Notes under the pieces: model-generated
The model's database searches: none
Seen by the model: the letters and a program-made list of their open reading frames with translations, nothing else
What the model was told of the DNA's origin: nothing
Shown: one piece after another, positions 21,271 through 32,711 of the stretch
How the letters are laid out: every line of letters starts with the position of its first letter
Position numbering within the stretch: position 1 is the stretch's first letter
Position numbers and translations under genes: made by a program
Source of the DNA: Dissophora ornata
Taxonomy: Eukaryota > Mortierellomycota > Mortierellomycetes > Mortierellales > Mortierellaceae
NCBI GenBank assembly: GCA_025201705.1
Contig: MU616749.1
Span: forward strand, 1 to 46,199
Length of the DNA stretch: 46,199 nt
Direction of reading: 5' to 3'

Positions 21271-23330
21271 TGAATGGCTCTGTTTACTGCTCGTCCATGC
21301 AGCCAGCGCCTTGGTTTCCTCCACACGGGTATTTCGGTATTCAGGTGGTTGTGCACCAATGGCTTTCCTTCCAGGCTATTTGACGCTACTGCTCATCTGA
21401 CGCGTCTGGCATGCTACCTTCGAGGTTGGCGTATCACGAACAAACTATGGTTGGTAGATCGATAGTCGTAGTCACCACTGCTGTAGAAATCCTCATCCTC
21501 CGAATAATTCTTCTCCAGAACCAACAAGAATCTCCTTCTCTTTGGATGTCTCCATCGTGTTCTTCGGAACGTGGAGGCGCATATGTCATAGAGATACTCA
21601 ACTCTTGTATCTGGAGAGATGCCCAAGGACACCGGAAAAACTCCATGCTTAGGCGCTTACATCTCCTTTATTCAGCACCCTAGCTGCCCCTTGGGCAAAT
21701 TGTGCAATCACAAAACAAACACCATTCACGTTAACAAAAGCGGAATTAGAGTCGTTCAATGCCTTTAAGAAACTCCTGGCTGCTGCGCCGATCCTGGACT
21801 TCCCCGACTTCAATCTACCGTTCCATGTAACCACTGACGCGTCCAATGTAGGCGTGGGGGATGTGCTGTATCAACAAATCTGGTGCGAGAAGAAACAGAA
21901 ATGCGCGAGGAGATATATTTTTCTTTTATGGCGCGCTCCTTGCAAGATCGCGAACGTCGTTACTCTGCTACACAAAAAGAGCTTCTTGGAATTGTTTTCG
22001 CGCTCAAAAAGTTCCACTACTATCTTTGGGATCGCCCATTCACATTTTACACTGACCACCGCGCTATCATCCCAAGAAGGCTATACATGCTTAGTTACTA
22101 GTCGACCATCTTACCATAGACCTGGTAGGAGCATTCCCACCATTCCAAAAAGACTCTAAGGGTCCAATATACGAGCACTTGCTCATTGTCGTTGATCTCT
22201 ACACACACTTCGTCATCCTAGAGTCCCTTGAATCAAACACGCCGCACGTGATGGAATAACGCTGTTCGATATATGCTGCCTCATTGGCTTTCCTCCCGTT
22301 CTACAATCCAACAATGGCACCGAATTCGCCAACTTTATCGTGAGAGGAAATGAGAACGAAACATCGTTTCTCCACACCCTACCGCCCGCGCGCTAATGAC
22401 AATGGTATTGTAGAAAGATATGTTAAAATCATTATTGAAATCCTCCGAAAAGAAGTGAAGGACGCTGGTCATGCTTGGGAGACCACCTAAAAATCGCTCA
22501 GCTTGCCACCAACTCATGCATCGCGACCCTGCGCGGTTTGTCCCCGTTCTCACAATTCTTTGCCCGCAAATTCAAAGGCTTTCGCAACTTCACCAACGGC
22601 TAGTGTCCCAGGATGAGCTCATTGGATGCTTGCGATACATGACCGAAACTGTTTTCCCAGCCATCAGTCTCAAAGCTCAGGTAACGCAACAATGAATGGT
22701 CCAACGGTTCAACGACGCCGTTCTACGCAACTCCTTCCCAGATGGGGCCAAAGTCATCACGCTCGATCCGATCATGGGAGACAAATTCGGTCCACGATAT
22801 GAAGGCCCATATACTGTCGCACGCCGCAACACAAGTGGAGCATACGAAATGAAAGATGATACCGAAACATTACTCGAACGTTGTTTTGTTCCATCCCGGT
22901 TGAAATTAGTACTCGGTGGTCTTGAGAACCTCAGCATCTTTCAAGTGGAGAAAATCCTTGACCACCGTGTCGACCTCCTAGAGATGGAAGACGGGAACAT
23001 TGGATCAAACGGAAAGGCTACCCTCTCAGCGAGAACTCCTGGGAACCAGAACACTTTCTCATAGAACAGAAGGAATCCGAGGAAAGATTAGCACGTCTAA
23101 TAGACAACACGCAACAGATTCCAGCTACTTCTAGAAAACGCAAAGCAAATCGAGATGATGCGCACGATGTACATCCCGTACCCACTGCTGCCTCGCCCCA
23201 AGAGATGCCGTGACAAAAGAGTCTTCGTATCAGCCGGGATTAATAGCACCTTAGGGTAGCCATACCGGGAAACTAGTATAAATCTGACCTGGTCCGTCCG
23301 CCTGAACAAATTTTAAAGCGAGGGGTATCT
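21270..23330 (+). mobile_element. Decayed Ty3/gypsy retrotransposon pol fragment
   Basis: Plus-strand pieces of a gypsy-type Pol in several frames with stops. The reverse-transcriptase thumb and RNase H are at about 21660-22070 (PFTLTKAELESF, then TDASNVGVG, then QKELLGIVFALKKFHYYL and FYTDHRA). Integrase pieces are at about 22100-22460 (TIDLVGAFPPFQ, LLIVVDLYTHF, DNGIVERYVK). The tail domain is at about 22700-23060 (KFGPRYEGPYTVARRN, then EKILDHRVD). A terminal RPPEQILKRG-like segment lies at about 23300-23330. No LTR was found. The 21270-21650 stretch is unreadable debris and its assignment is weak. Confidence 0.8.
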
Positions 23331-23365
23331 TTTTATCCAGTGTATATACCGAAAATCGACCTGTA

Positions 23366-23418
23366 CAGGGGAAATCCAACATAATGACAAAATTTGTCAT
23401 TATGTTGGAGGTGCACTG
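23366..23418. mobile_element. 53-bp TA-flanked hairpin, probable terminal-repeat-only remnant of a Tc1/pogo-type element
   Basis: Perfect 17-bp inverted repeat (23375-23391 and 23393-23409, single central base). It is extended outward past six mismatched positions to 5'-CAG at 23366 and CTG-3' at 23418, with TA on both sides (23364-23365 and 23419-23420). TA duplication and CAG termini are typical of Tc1/mariner/pogo elements. No transposase lies between the arms. Confidence 0.6.
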
Positions 23419-23580
23419 TACATATTACGTTGAAATCGGTCTTTATTATACCAATATGTGAGATGTCTACATATGCCCATCGTTGATGAGAGGTTTCTCG
23501 CTTTTACCCTCACCCATCACTGTAATCCTTACTTACTATACAGATTCTACTTCAGCTAATTAATCATTTACAGTCTACCT

Positions 23581-25000
23581 TCAGGCAGCGGCATGCATCT
23601 TCAACAGCTCCGGATCTGGTGCGTATCTGATTTCGAAAATGTTGAAGACCCTTGCAGCCAGATATATGTGTTTGCATGGCGTTTTGTTTCTGAAATAGTC
23701 GGAGTATGTGCAGGAGAGGAGAAAACTTCTTTCAACGTCTCAGAGGACCGCGTATTCTTCAATGATTTCATGATGAACTTCATGCAGAAAGAGTATATGG
23801 CTGACAGAGCAATAACGAAATTAGGTGTGCCTTGCTTTCATCGATCTTTTCTGTGACCAATTCTCGCGCTTGATCGAACGATAAAGCCATGGCTTTAGAC
23901 CTCCTGGCCTTATCTGATGCCGACAGTGTAATAGGCTGAAACCCATTGTGTCTTGTAATTCGTTATACAAAAGTCTTGGTTTCCAACTCCCCGCAGAGGT
24001 AGTTGGCGCGAACATTGCGCCTGTATCCCAAATGAAAAGGTTTTAGAGTCTTTGCCAACTCTCGATTAGATTTTTCGGTTGTTCGTATCCACCTTTTGGT
24101 GACCCTTTAAAGCACAAAAATGATACCCTGACTCACCTTGCTCGCAAGGAAATGACTGAGTTCGACTCCATAACCCACCTCCCTGACAAATTTTGCCCAT
24201 CGTGGTACTGCGCATCGGTGATCTATTTGCTCTCGATGTATTTAATGAAAGCCATAGCTCTAGAATATCTAGATACAAATTCACGCAAAAGGTATGCAAA
24301 CCTTCTAACGATTCCTCTATCGGGTCCGCGTTCCAGACTTTGTTCAGCAGTGGCCGCGTCTCTTCGGCCTGCTTAACCTTAGGATACCTCTTATAACATG
24401 TCTATCCTTCACAACTAGCGTGAACATATATGCGAGTGTGTGTACATTGTCCTTCCCTGTCGGCCGTAAGCTTCTGACGGTTTTATGGGTAGAATCCATA
24501 CAGGCAATAATTGTGTTATGATCCATGACCGGAAGAATGTAGCATAGAAGCACACATAAGAGGTTAAAGCTTTAAGTTTTTTAGCCGAGTACTCGTATGC
24601 ATGACAACGTCAAGGTCCCCCCCACCATCAGTTGAAAGTCTGTACACCAGCGATCGTAAAATACTCTTTTTCAGATGGACAGTGTCGATCAGAAATAGTT
24701 GTCTCCCTCCTTTCGAATTGATGTCGTCGATCCACATCGCCACACTCTCCACAGCATCTGTATTTTTCTGGGACATCATCTTTCTCTTTCCTCTGAGGGT
24801 TGTAATTGACCGGGAAATGGATATTAGACATCCTTGAGAAACAGGGGCGGCATGAGGGGGGAGTGAAAAAATACCGTTGGCGTTGGACAGTTCCAGCATG
24901 GATCGACTTAGTCGGCAAAATAAAGTTTAGCAAACCACCGCCACTTTTACTCACGAAGTACTGTGGTGGTACCTCATGCTTTCGCGAATTGCTCATATCA
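23581..25000 (-). mobile_element. Decayed MULE-type DNA transposase
   Basis: Minus-strand pieces in different frames. N-terminal part at about 24650-24790 (SVAMWIDDINSKGGRQLF). First catalytic-aspartate region at about 24400-24520 (CMDSTHKTVRS, then YMFTLVVKDRHV). Downstream fragments lie at about 24070-24330. The C-terminus ends at the stop 23581-23583 with a SWIM-like finger: CTY...PCKHIYLAARVF, with the Cys-x-His at 23668-23676. Several stops and frame changes show it is dead. The family call rests on the THKT/VKDR and SWIM patterns. Terminal repeats were not found. Confidence 0.6.
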
Positions 25001-25360
25001 ATATCTTTCTCTCCATCAGTGCTGGTTTAGACGATTTCCTTTCCGCTCGATTCACTGGCATGAACCATCTGTTGTTGATAGCGATCACACGCCTGCTTAA
25101 TTACTATAGACGCGGCTGTTACCATCTATCTACGTAGCTTGGTCCGAAAGTCGAAGAGTAACTGCATCTTATAAACGGGCTGTTCAAAGACGTTACTGCA
25201 GAAATTGCGCTTACAGTTGGACAGGAATGGAATGGAAGAACGAGCAATTGAGGATCTTGGTCTTGTTGATTTTCTCAATAACCTATGAGCCACGAAACAG
25301 CCACATTGGCTTTGCCACCAATTATTATCTCAACACAGGGTTTATTTGAAAACATCGTTT
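25001..25360. other. Spacer between transposon debris and HGH1
   Basis: No gene or clear element visible. It contains the HGH1 3' flank. Confidence 0.5.
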
Positions 25361-27186
25361 TTACACTTCGGTGATCGCATCGTCGTCGTCCTCCACGTCT
25401 GGCTTGGCTTCCTCGATCTCCTCGATCTCTGCTCCCTCGTATCTCATCAGCATATTGACAATTTGCTCCGCAACATCCTGCACGTGCTCGTCTGTCTCAG
25501 CCATGTGCATCTTTTGGACGACCGGGTATGTCTTCTTCTCGCGGAGATAGTCGCGTCCCTGTCGCGTAGATGTCAACAAGATCAATCCTTCAAGCAGTGT
25601 TTCCCGGAGATGTGCATCTGCTTCGCGCTTCTTTGTTGGGGGCAGGAGTTGGATATCCTCAGGCATTCCCTCCATATCCTAATTTATAGAACCGCAGTAG
25701 AATAAAGTCGGCTGTTAGGACACCCGTGACCATTTCAACTGATTGGATCTAACATCGATCAGCCATTCACGCTAGACATACATCGAGATCAAATTCTTCG
25801 GGACCGCAGAGTGGGAGTAGGATATAAGGAAGGACGTTGATATCGTTCTCATCCAGCAAGGCTGGGTGGTTCTCAACCGCAAAACTTGCATTCCTGTTGA
25901 AGCAGAAAAAGTATCGTGGATCAGAGACCATTCAACATCGATGATTCAAGGGCCAATGCGGTACACCTATGGTAGACTCTTCTTACTTGATTGTTGTAAT
26001 GACTCCTCCGCGGCGAATTAAGCTGGGGTGCTCGGTGAAGCACACAATCTTCGAAAGAGGCGAAAGCTCGTTGTCATCCTTGTCAAACAAGAGCGTGCGT
26101 CCTTGAGGGAGCTGTAGTCAAGACGAAAAACGAAGTTGAAATGTTTAGATCCTTCACCGTTCTTTGGAAGAGCCGCAGTCCAGTGCGAGCCGAATGGAAG
26201 CATCCTTTCTCATTCCTTCTCCATCGTTTGTAATGGAAAACGTACCATCGCCAAGGTGGCAAAGACGCTAGCCAAAAAGTCGAAGTTGCATTGAGGGTTA
26301 TAGCCCTTGTCCGTGCCCTTCAAAAAGACATCGGCCAACTGACCAACGGTGCTAGTGGCTGTAGTCAATCCCTCGACGGGGTTTCCTTTCACGTCGAGGA
26401 CCTTGGACGCGATGCTGTCGCTCTTGCACATATTGGAAAGGAGCATGCATCCCAGATCTGCCAGAATGTTGGTCTTGGACTAGAATAGATCATCAGAGCA
26501 GGTGTGAGAACCACTGCGAATTGGTGGCAATTTGAATATGACGACGGCTATCGCAACGATCGTTCCGCTTACAATGATAATGGTGAAGATCAAGTACTTG
26601 ATGAAGTCTTCATCGTCCAGCTCCGCACAAACGGACGCCTCTCCTGAAAGATTGATAAGCGAGCGGAGAGCGTCGTGGGCAATTGTCTAGATCCAAGTGC
26701 GATGAACATGAAAACAAAGACATCTCTCTCTTTGTCAGCAAACTGTACTGCGCCAGGGCATTAAAAATGATATACAGCTCCGAGCCCATACCGTGTCACC
26801 CTTGACAAGTGCCTTCAAGTCCTTGCAGAGAGATTTGGCGTGCTTCAAAAAGACATGGAAGAACTCTGAGGAGCTTAGTGTGAAGGAGACGATGTTATGG
26901 ATGGCGATCTGACGGACCTATTGTGTCGGAGGCAAAAAAAAAAAAGTAAGAGTCTGGCACAGACTAAGGCTGAGACGCATGGTTACGAATTCCGATTCAG
27001 TCTACAGTACCTCCATTCTGCCGTCGTGCAGAAAGGGCAAGAGCTGTAGGGATTTGATATCAGTGGGCGAAGCAAGTAGGTAGTAAAGGAGTGAATTGGT
27101 CAATGATGCATTCTTTCAAGACTTGATACAAGCTAGTTCCTGTAGTTTTTGACGGAGTATCGCACCTCCTCGATTTGGGCTTCCAT
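25361..27186 (-). CDS. HGH1: Hgh1, eEF2 folding chaperone (eight exons, 360 aa)
   Basis: Hgh1 (brain protein 16/FAM203) is an armadillo-repeat adaptor that helps TRiC and Hsp90 fold elongation factor 2. Exons: 27186-27166, 27043-27011, 26917-26792, 26686-26573, 26479-26246, 26111-25987, 25893-25782 and 25678-25361. All phases join to 360 residues, near the ~390 of homologues. Family hallmarks in order: LLPFLHDGRMEVRQIA (residues 8-23), SKTNILADLGCMLLSNM, FTEHPSLIRRGGVITTIKN, LLPLCGPEEFD and the end with MPEDIQLLPPTKK. An acidic tail closes it. The first two exons are only 21 and 33 nt. The start is 246 bp from the divergent SUMO protease gene. Confidence 0.95.
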
Positions 27187-27432
27187 GGCTTGAGTGTTGC
27201 GGTGAGTTGCGGTGCGAATGGAGGAATGCGAACGATGCGAAAGAAGGATCGAGAGCGTTTGCGGTTTCTAGTTGACGAGCACAGTGGCCGTTGGCCACTG
27301 GTCTGTCCAAAGCTGAATCGCAAGCCACAAACGCAAACACTCCAGTCAAATGAAATTTGGTATGCTGTGACCTCCCTGCCCCTTTCCACTCTTCTTGTCC
27401 ATTCAAACACGTACGCCCACAACCGACGCGGC
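27187..27432. promoter_or_regulatory. Compact divergent promoter HGH1 / ULP1-type protease
   Basis: Only 246 bp separate the two start codons, so both leaders and promoters must fit here. No defined factor site is recognised. Confidence 0.5.
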
Positions 27433-29998
27433 ATGTCCATTCTCCATCCACAGCAAGAGATGGCGACACCAAAACGGAAGTCAATGGTCGATGCATCTGA
27501 ATTCTCAAAAAAAGCCAGGCACTGGATTTCAGAGGGACTTGAGGGGCTGGGTTCCTATCTGAAGCTAAAGCCGCTGAGCATACTTGGTTCGTCTCTCAAT
27601 GATGCCAGAGTTTGTTATTCACGAGTTGTGTTGCATTTCAACTTTACCCCGAATGAATGACACTAAAGCAGAAGCGTCCTTGTCCCTCGTGGTCATGACC
27701 ACCAAATTTACGTTTACTCTACTCATCGACAGCCTCAGAGCAACAAGGGAAGAAGAACGAATGGGTTGGAGCATTCCCAGGTCTCTCTGCACAAACGGAC
27801 CGCCATTATGTCCGAGGAGTGTTGGTGAAAATCGATGCCGATCAGGACAACCTCCCCAACAATTACCTCAGTCCATACCCTTCGCCTATTATTGAACAAA
27901 ATGCTATCGAGAACAGCAAGCCGTATAAGCTGGAGCCTTATACGAGAATCCCAACGTTCACAGCACCGGATTTCCGGGAACAGTCCTTACTACGATCGAT
28001 GTCGCCTTCGTTTTATGGACGACCATCCCCATCGGACAGATCAACATCGCCCCTGAGTGAAATAGAAAACCGTCCATCGACATACAGATTGCGCCAGCTG
28101 CACTCATCGCACAGATATGATCAAAGCTCATTATTGCGGGCTCGGCCAAGGATCTATGCTAGCAAAGCTCAGAGGACAACTTCATTGCTGCAAAGCAAGG
28201 TAATGCTGTGTGCAGGAAGAGCTTCGAGAATTGCTAGTTGGAATGTCAAGTTATTTATGATCTCCTCGATCGACTATACACAATGTCTCTCGTAGTTCGC
28301 CAGGGATGAATCTCTCGCACGCCAGCGCCTCCTTGAGCGCCATCGACAAGCATATCCTTTGACAGAGAACAAAACGGAGCGAAGTAAGGACTCAACGACT
28401 AGAAGGTGTTTCTGGATGTACTGTGGATGTAAGCTGCATTAACTTAGCCCGATTGGACTTTAACAGGCGTCGGTCGACTGAAAACTGCATATGATGCAAC
28501 GATCGGAGCTTTGAGATCAGGCAGGGAGAACTATGTGGGCTCACAGGATTCGATCACATCCGTAGATCAGGAGGTGGCAAAGTTCCGCCGAATGAGGGCC
28601 TACAATCGAGAGCATGAGAAAGAGGACTGGGACTTCGAGCAGAAGACGACGCCTAGACAGCCCGCTTGGTTGAGGACGAAATATCAGGGCAACAACGAAC
28701 CGCAATGGCTGACGAATTTTAAGAACCTGGTCAACAGGAACCTTCCAATGTAATCCTGTCGTGCAGCGCTTTAGAAACGTGTGATGCAGCGCCTAAGGGC
28801 CTTATATCAGTCAGGCTAACTCTCCATCATCCTCTAGTGCGGAACAACCAAGGCCATCAGCTTATCAGGCAATCATGAGTGAGCACGATCGCATCGAGAA
28901 GGAGGTAAAACTATGGCAAAAAAAGCTGAGAGATAAATGGACTGGAGTTTTGTTTAGCATCATTTTGGCTTATGAACTCACAATTTGAATACCCTTAACA
29001 TTCGTTTACAGTTGGCCGCCCGCAAGACATCGGGTCAGGCTCAATTCACACCACTTTCCGAAGAGGACGAAGCACGGGTAGGCATCACACTCCTGTTTTT
29101 GTTTTTTCTTGAATGTTCTCTGCCCATACAAACGTAATTTTATATCCCCGGCGTTAGATTAAGGATGTCCTGTCGGAGGGGCAGGGCGTGGTCGTAGAGA
29201 AATTCAACGTCTCTTTACTCAAAAAGGATATCCAAACTTTGCGACCTGGCGAGTGGCTCAATGACGAGGTCATTAACTTTTATGGACAACTTATCTTGGC
29301 GCGGAGTAATGATCCAGGATCAACATTCCCTAAGGTGCATGTGTTCAGCACGTTCTTTTACAAGACTTTAAGTGAAAATGGCTACGAGAAAGTGAAGCGG
29401 TGGACAAAGAAGGTAAGAAAGGCAACTAGGTGTTTACCGCGCAAAAGCGATGGTCATGACAATTCTCCATAGATACCGCGACTTATTAGCATCCTTGGGT
29501 CTCTGTCTTTCATTTTGTAGGTTAATCTCTTCGAAAAAGACTATCTACTGATACCTATCCACCACGCTGGCAATCACTGGACATCGGCAGTCATTGATAT
29601 GAAGAACAAACGGATATCGTATTACGACTCTCTTCTCGGCAACAACCCCAAGTGTTTCCTAGTAAGTATAGGACTGACATTCGCAGCCAGATCGTTCTCG
29701 CTGCTTAAGAGATGAATAGGAGGTAACACGAAATGGTGTCTGCACTTTCTAGATTTTGCGAAACTACTTGGATCAGCTATCCAGGGACAAGAGAAATGCG
29801 CCGTTTGATTTCCAGGGCTGGGAGAACGATTGCCCAAAGGATATTCCTCGACAACGAAACGGCTTTGACTGCGGCGTCTTTACTTGCACTTTTATTGAGT
29901 TCAAGAGTCGTGGAATGGACAATCTTGCGTTTTCACAGGACAACATGTCCTACTTGCGGAAAAAGATGGTCCTAAGCATAATAAACGAAGCTCTCTGA
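27433..29998 (+). CDS. ULP1: SUMO-specific protease, Ulp1/SENP family (nine exons, 586 aa)
   Basis: Cysteine protease that matures SUMO and removes it from substrates. Exons: 27433-27586, 27739-28199, 28296-28383, 28467-28749, 28838-28904, 29012-29077, 29158-29412, 29521-29661 and 29753-29998. All junctions keep frame. Residues 1-370 are a polar, mostly disordered N-terminus that would set location. The C48 domain starts near residue 375 with the LLKKDIQTLRPGEWLNDEVINFY helix region, split here as LRPGEWLNDEVINF. The catalytic residues are H477 (NHW), D494 (YYDSL), Q539 and C545 (QRNGFDCG), all present. Starts at 27433 or 27460 are both possible. Ulp1 rather than Ulp2 is favoured by the C-terminal position of the domain. 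Confidence 0.93.
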
Positions 29999-30560
29999 TT
30001 CTGCTGCTCTCACGACTTAGAAGAGAGACAGACAGACAGATACTTTTCGTGTGCATAGGGAAGGTGGGAGATGTTGTTTGTGAAATAGGCGAGAAAAAAG
30101 ACGTTTCCAGCAAAGTTTGCGCTACTTCTGTGAAAAGCGTGATGGGGAAGGCTAGGGAGCCCAACGTGTCCTGGTGAGATTCATCCTGCTCGCTTCCCCA
30201 TGGTGCGGGCTCCGTCGCTACGGTTGAAGATGAGAATTGAGAGGCAAAACGCCTTAGAATAACTGCCGCCTTTGGTTGAGGTTTACAATTCTTGCATGGA
30301 AGCATAACATTATCTCAGGACCATCCCAGGTCGAGAAGTGTTGGAGGATGGAGCATAGTCCAAAGCAGCAGCCTACAAAAAAAAATAAAAATAAAAATAA
30401 AGAATGCCAATATCCATGGCGATGGATGTCGTGAGTCGAGAACTAAAGCAGACATTGTTTATTCCAGTTTACGGCTTATTGCCTGTTGCTATATGGCTAT
30501 CACAGAGAGGACATGGTAAAGCAGATATTAGTGGCAAAGTAATAAAACCGGATCATCACA
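29999..30560. other. Convergent spacer ULP1 / VTA1
   Basis: 3' flanks of both genes. It contains an A-rich AAAAAT-type run at about 30378-30401. No gene seen. Confidence 0.6.
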
Positions 30561-32174
30561 CTACCATCCATAAATAAGTCTGCTTACTCGAAGAAGCGCT
30601 AGCGCTTTCTCCAGGTTATCGATCGCTGTTGGAATGTCATCATACGTCAACGCAGAAACGGTCCACTTGCAATGTTTCTGCACCTGGCTGTTGACTGCTG
30701 GGTCAAGGACCATGGGCACAGGGGCATATGGCTGTGGTGATGGTATTTGCTGAGGCTGCTGGTAAGGAGCCGAGGGTGCACCGAATTCTGGTTGAGAGTA
30801 TGGAATTTGTGCAGGTGCAGGCGCAGGCTGTGGCAGCACGGCTGGTGCTTGATAGAAATTACCGCCGAGGTTGTTGTTAGCCCCATACCCATACTGTGCA
30901 TTGGGATTGGGAGAGGTGATGTTTGATGTCGTCGAGTTGGGTGCTGGCGATGACACAGCTGGCGGGATGAAGGTCGAAGGTGGCTGTTGAGAGATTCCTG
31001 GGGCTCCTGTAGGACTGTAGACGTTTTGGCTTTGGTTCAGCCCTGGGCTGACAGCTGGCTGATTCCAATTGTTGCCAATGTTGTTATTGATCGAGCCATT
31101 GAATGTATTGTTACTGATGGTTGATGGTTCCAAGGGTGGGGAGGGGAAGTTTGAGATTGTCGGGAAGCCAGGACCACCGCCGGTACCCATGGTGGGCTGA
31201 GGTGTAGTCGAAGGAACCGATGGAGCAATAACCGCTGGTGAAAACGTTGTGCTGTTGACATTGCCGCCGCTGTTTGTTGATCCAGCATCCAATGATTCTA
31301 GTCCTGCCGCATCCATATCCGTCGAGGACAATGAAGGCTCCCTGGGCTTCTCAGCACCTGGTGGAGGTGCAGGTTGACGTCCATCGCGAATAGCCTTGAC
31401 GATCTCTGCGGCCCTCCATTTGGAGTACTTGATCTTTTCCTCAACCTCAGAATCAATGTCACCAAAGACTTTGAGTAGCTCCAAGAAATTGGCTGCAGCG
31501 ACAAAGTTCTTGGCCGTTTTTCTATCAGACGATGGAACACACGAGGGGCCATTAGTCAACTCATGTTGATAAAGCGATCGACGCGCTCATTGGGGAAGAA
31601 CTCGTCTTGTTAGCTTACTGTGATCCCTGGCCTGCGCGATCTTCATCATCTGCCTTGCTAAAGATCTTCAGGGCAAAGTTTTCGATGTGGGCACCCCCGA
31701 CAAGGTCGTTTGAGATGGCTTCATTATCGCCAATTTCCTTTCGTTGCTGTAGAAGATATAGAATAACACAATAACATGGCAGAAAGAGTATTAACGTCGT
31801 GTATCTTTCATATCGTGCGTTTTCGTGGAAGCCCTGTCCCTTCCAAGAACGCGTTCCTTGTCAGAGTAAGAGGTACTGATGCTAACCTTTTCAAGGGTAT
31901 CCAAAAGTTCCACGACGAATGCCCTGTTGGCGTTGTCCTGGCCGGCTTTCGGGATTGCAAGCTTGGCGGCGTAGTAATTAGCTAGCAGTGATATGTGTAT
32001 TCGGGGGCCCAACTGGCGTTGTCAGGGACCTGTGCAAGCATCGCGTCATATTGAGGATGTGCCATGCACGCTACCATAGTAAGAAACCACTGGGTCCCGT
32101 TCCTGAAGCTGTGCAGCACGTTGTAGGTATGGGCCAATGGACTTGAGTCCCTCGGGGAGGTTGGATGCAGACAT
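30561..32174 (-). CDS. VTA1: Vta1, Vps4 activator of the ESCRT/MVB pathway (four exons, 427 aa)
   Basis: Vta1 (LIP5) dimers stimulate the AAA ATPase Vps4, which recycles ESCRT-III during multivesicular body formation. Exons: 32174-32075, 31981-31887, 31746-31619 and 31521-30561, joining in frame. The N-terminal tandem MIT domain covers about residues 1-155, with PVVSYYANYYAAKLAI across the first junction and NFVAAANFLELLKVFGD, then KYSKWRAAEIVKAI. The middle ~200 residues are a Pro/Ser/Thr/Gln/Asn-rich linker, longer than in yeast (total 330). The C-terminal Vps4-binding helices are QKHCKWTVSALTYDD and AIDNLEKALALL. It is divergent from MPP10. Confidence 0.95.
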
Positions 32175-32711
32175 TGCTTGTGCTCGTGACTATGTGCGTG
32201 GGGGATGGGTGTAAGAAGAAAGTATGACCACGTCTCGTTTCTGTCATTCATTTCTCAAAGCTTAAATAGGTCATTTCCGCTGCAAGGTGAATTACTGAAA
32301 AAACGCCAAGCCAACAACAGCCTGTGTCTGAACTTCCTCGACGTGGCCAACTATCCTTTCTTGACAAAGACCCCCGTCCCCCAAACATTCACTCTGGTTG
32401 TCTGCACACAAGCTGTCGTGTGGACCTTGGTCAACTGCTCTTGGCACCGACAGCGTTTCGCTCGCACGCACCGAAGTTTATCGTCATGTGACTACGGATA
32501 TTCGCAGCCAGCGGCAGTCCTTGCAAGCCACCGCAGACTGTTTACACTTGAGCTTGCTTATTTTTTTTTTTTTTTTGTAGCCTACANNNNNNNNNNTTGT
32601 AGCCTACAAGCCTGTTGTTGCATGCGTCTCTGACACTTGACGACCTTTCCATCCCCCCTCTGCCTTACAACCTCGCCTGTATAGCATATACTCCAAACAA
32701 ACAGATAAAGC
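32175..32711. promoter_or_regulatory. Divergent promoter region VTA1 / MPP10, with assembly gap
   Basis: 537 bp between opposed starts. It includes a T15-T17 run at about 32560-32577 and the gap at 32587-32596. No factor site is recognised. Confidence 0.45.
32587..32596. other. Assembly gap flanked by a 12-bp direct duplication
   Basis: Ten Ns. The 12 bases immediately left (32575-32586, TTGTAGCCTACA) are repeated immediately right (32597-32608), after a long T run. This is the signature of two contig ends that overlap and should have been merged. Confidence 0.95.
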
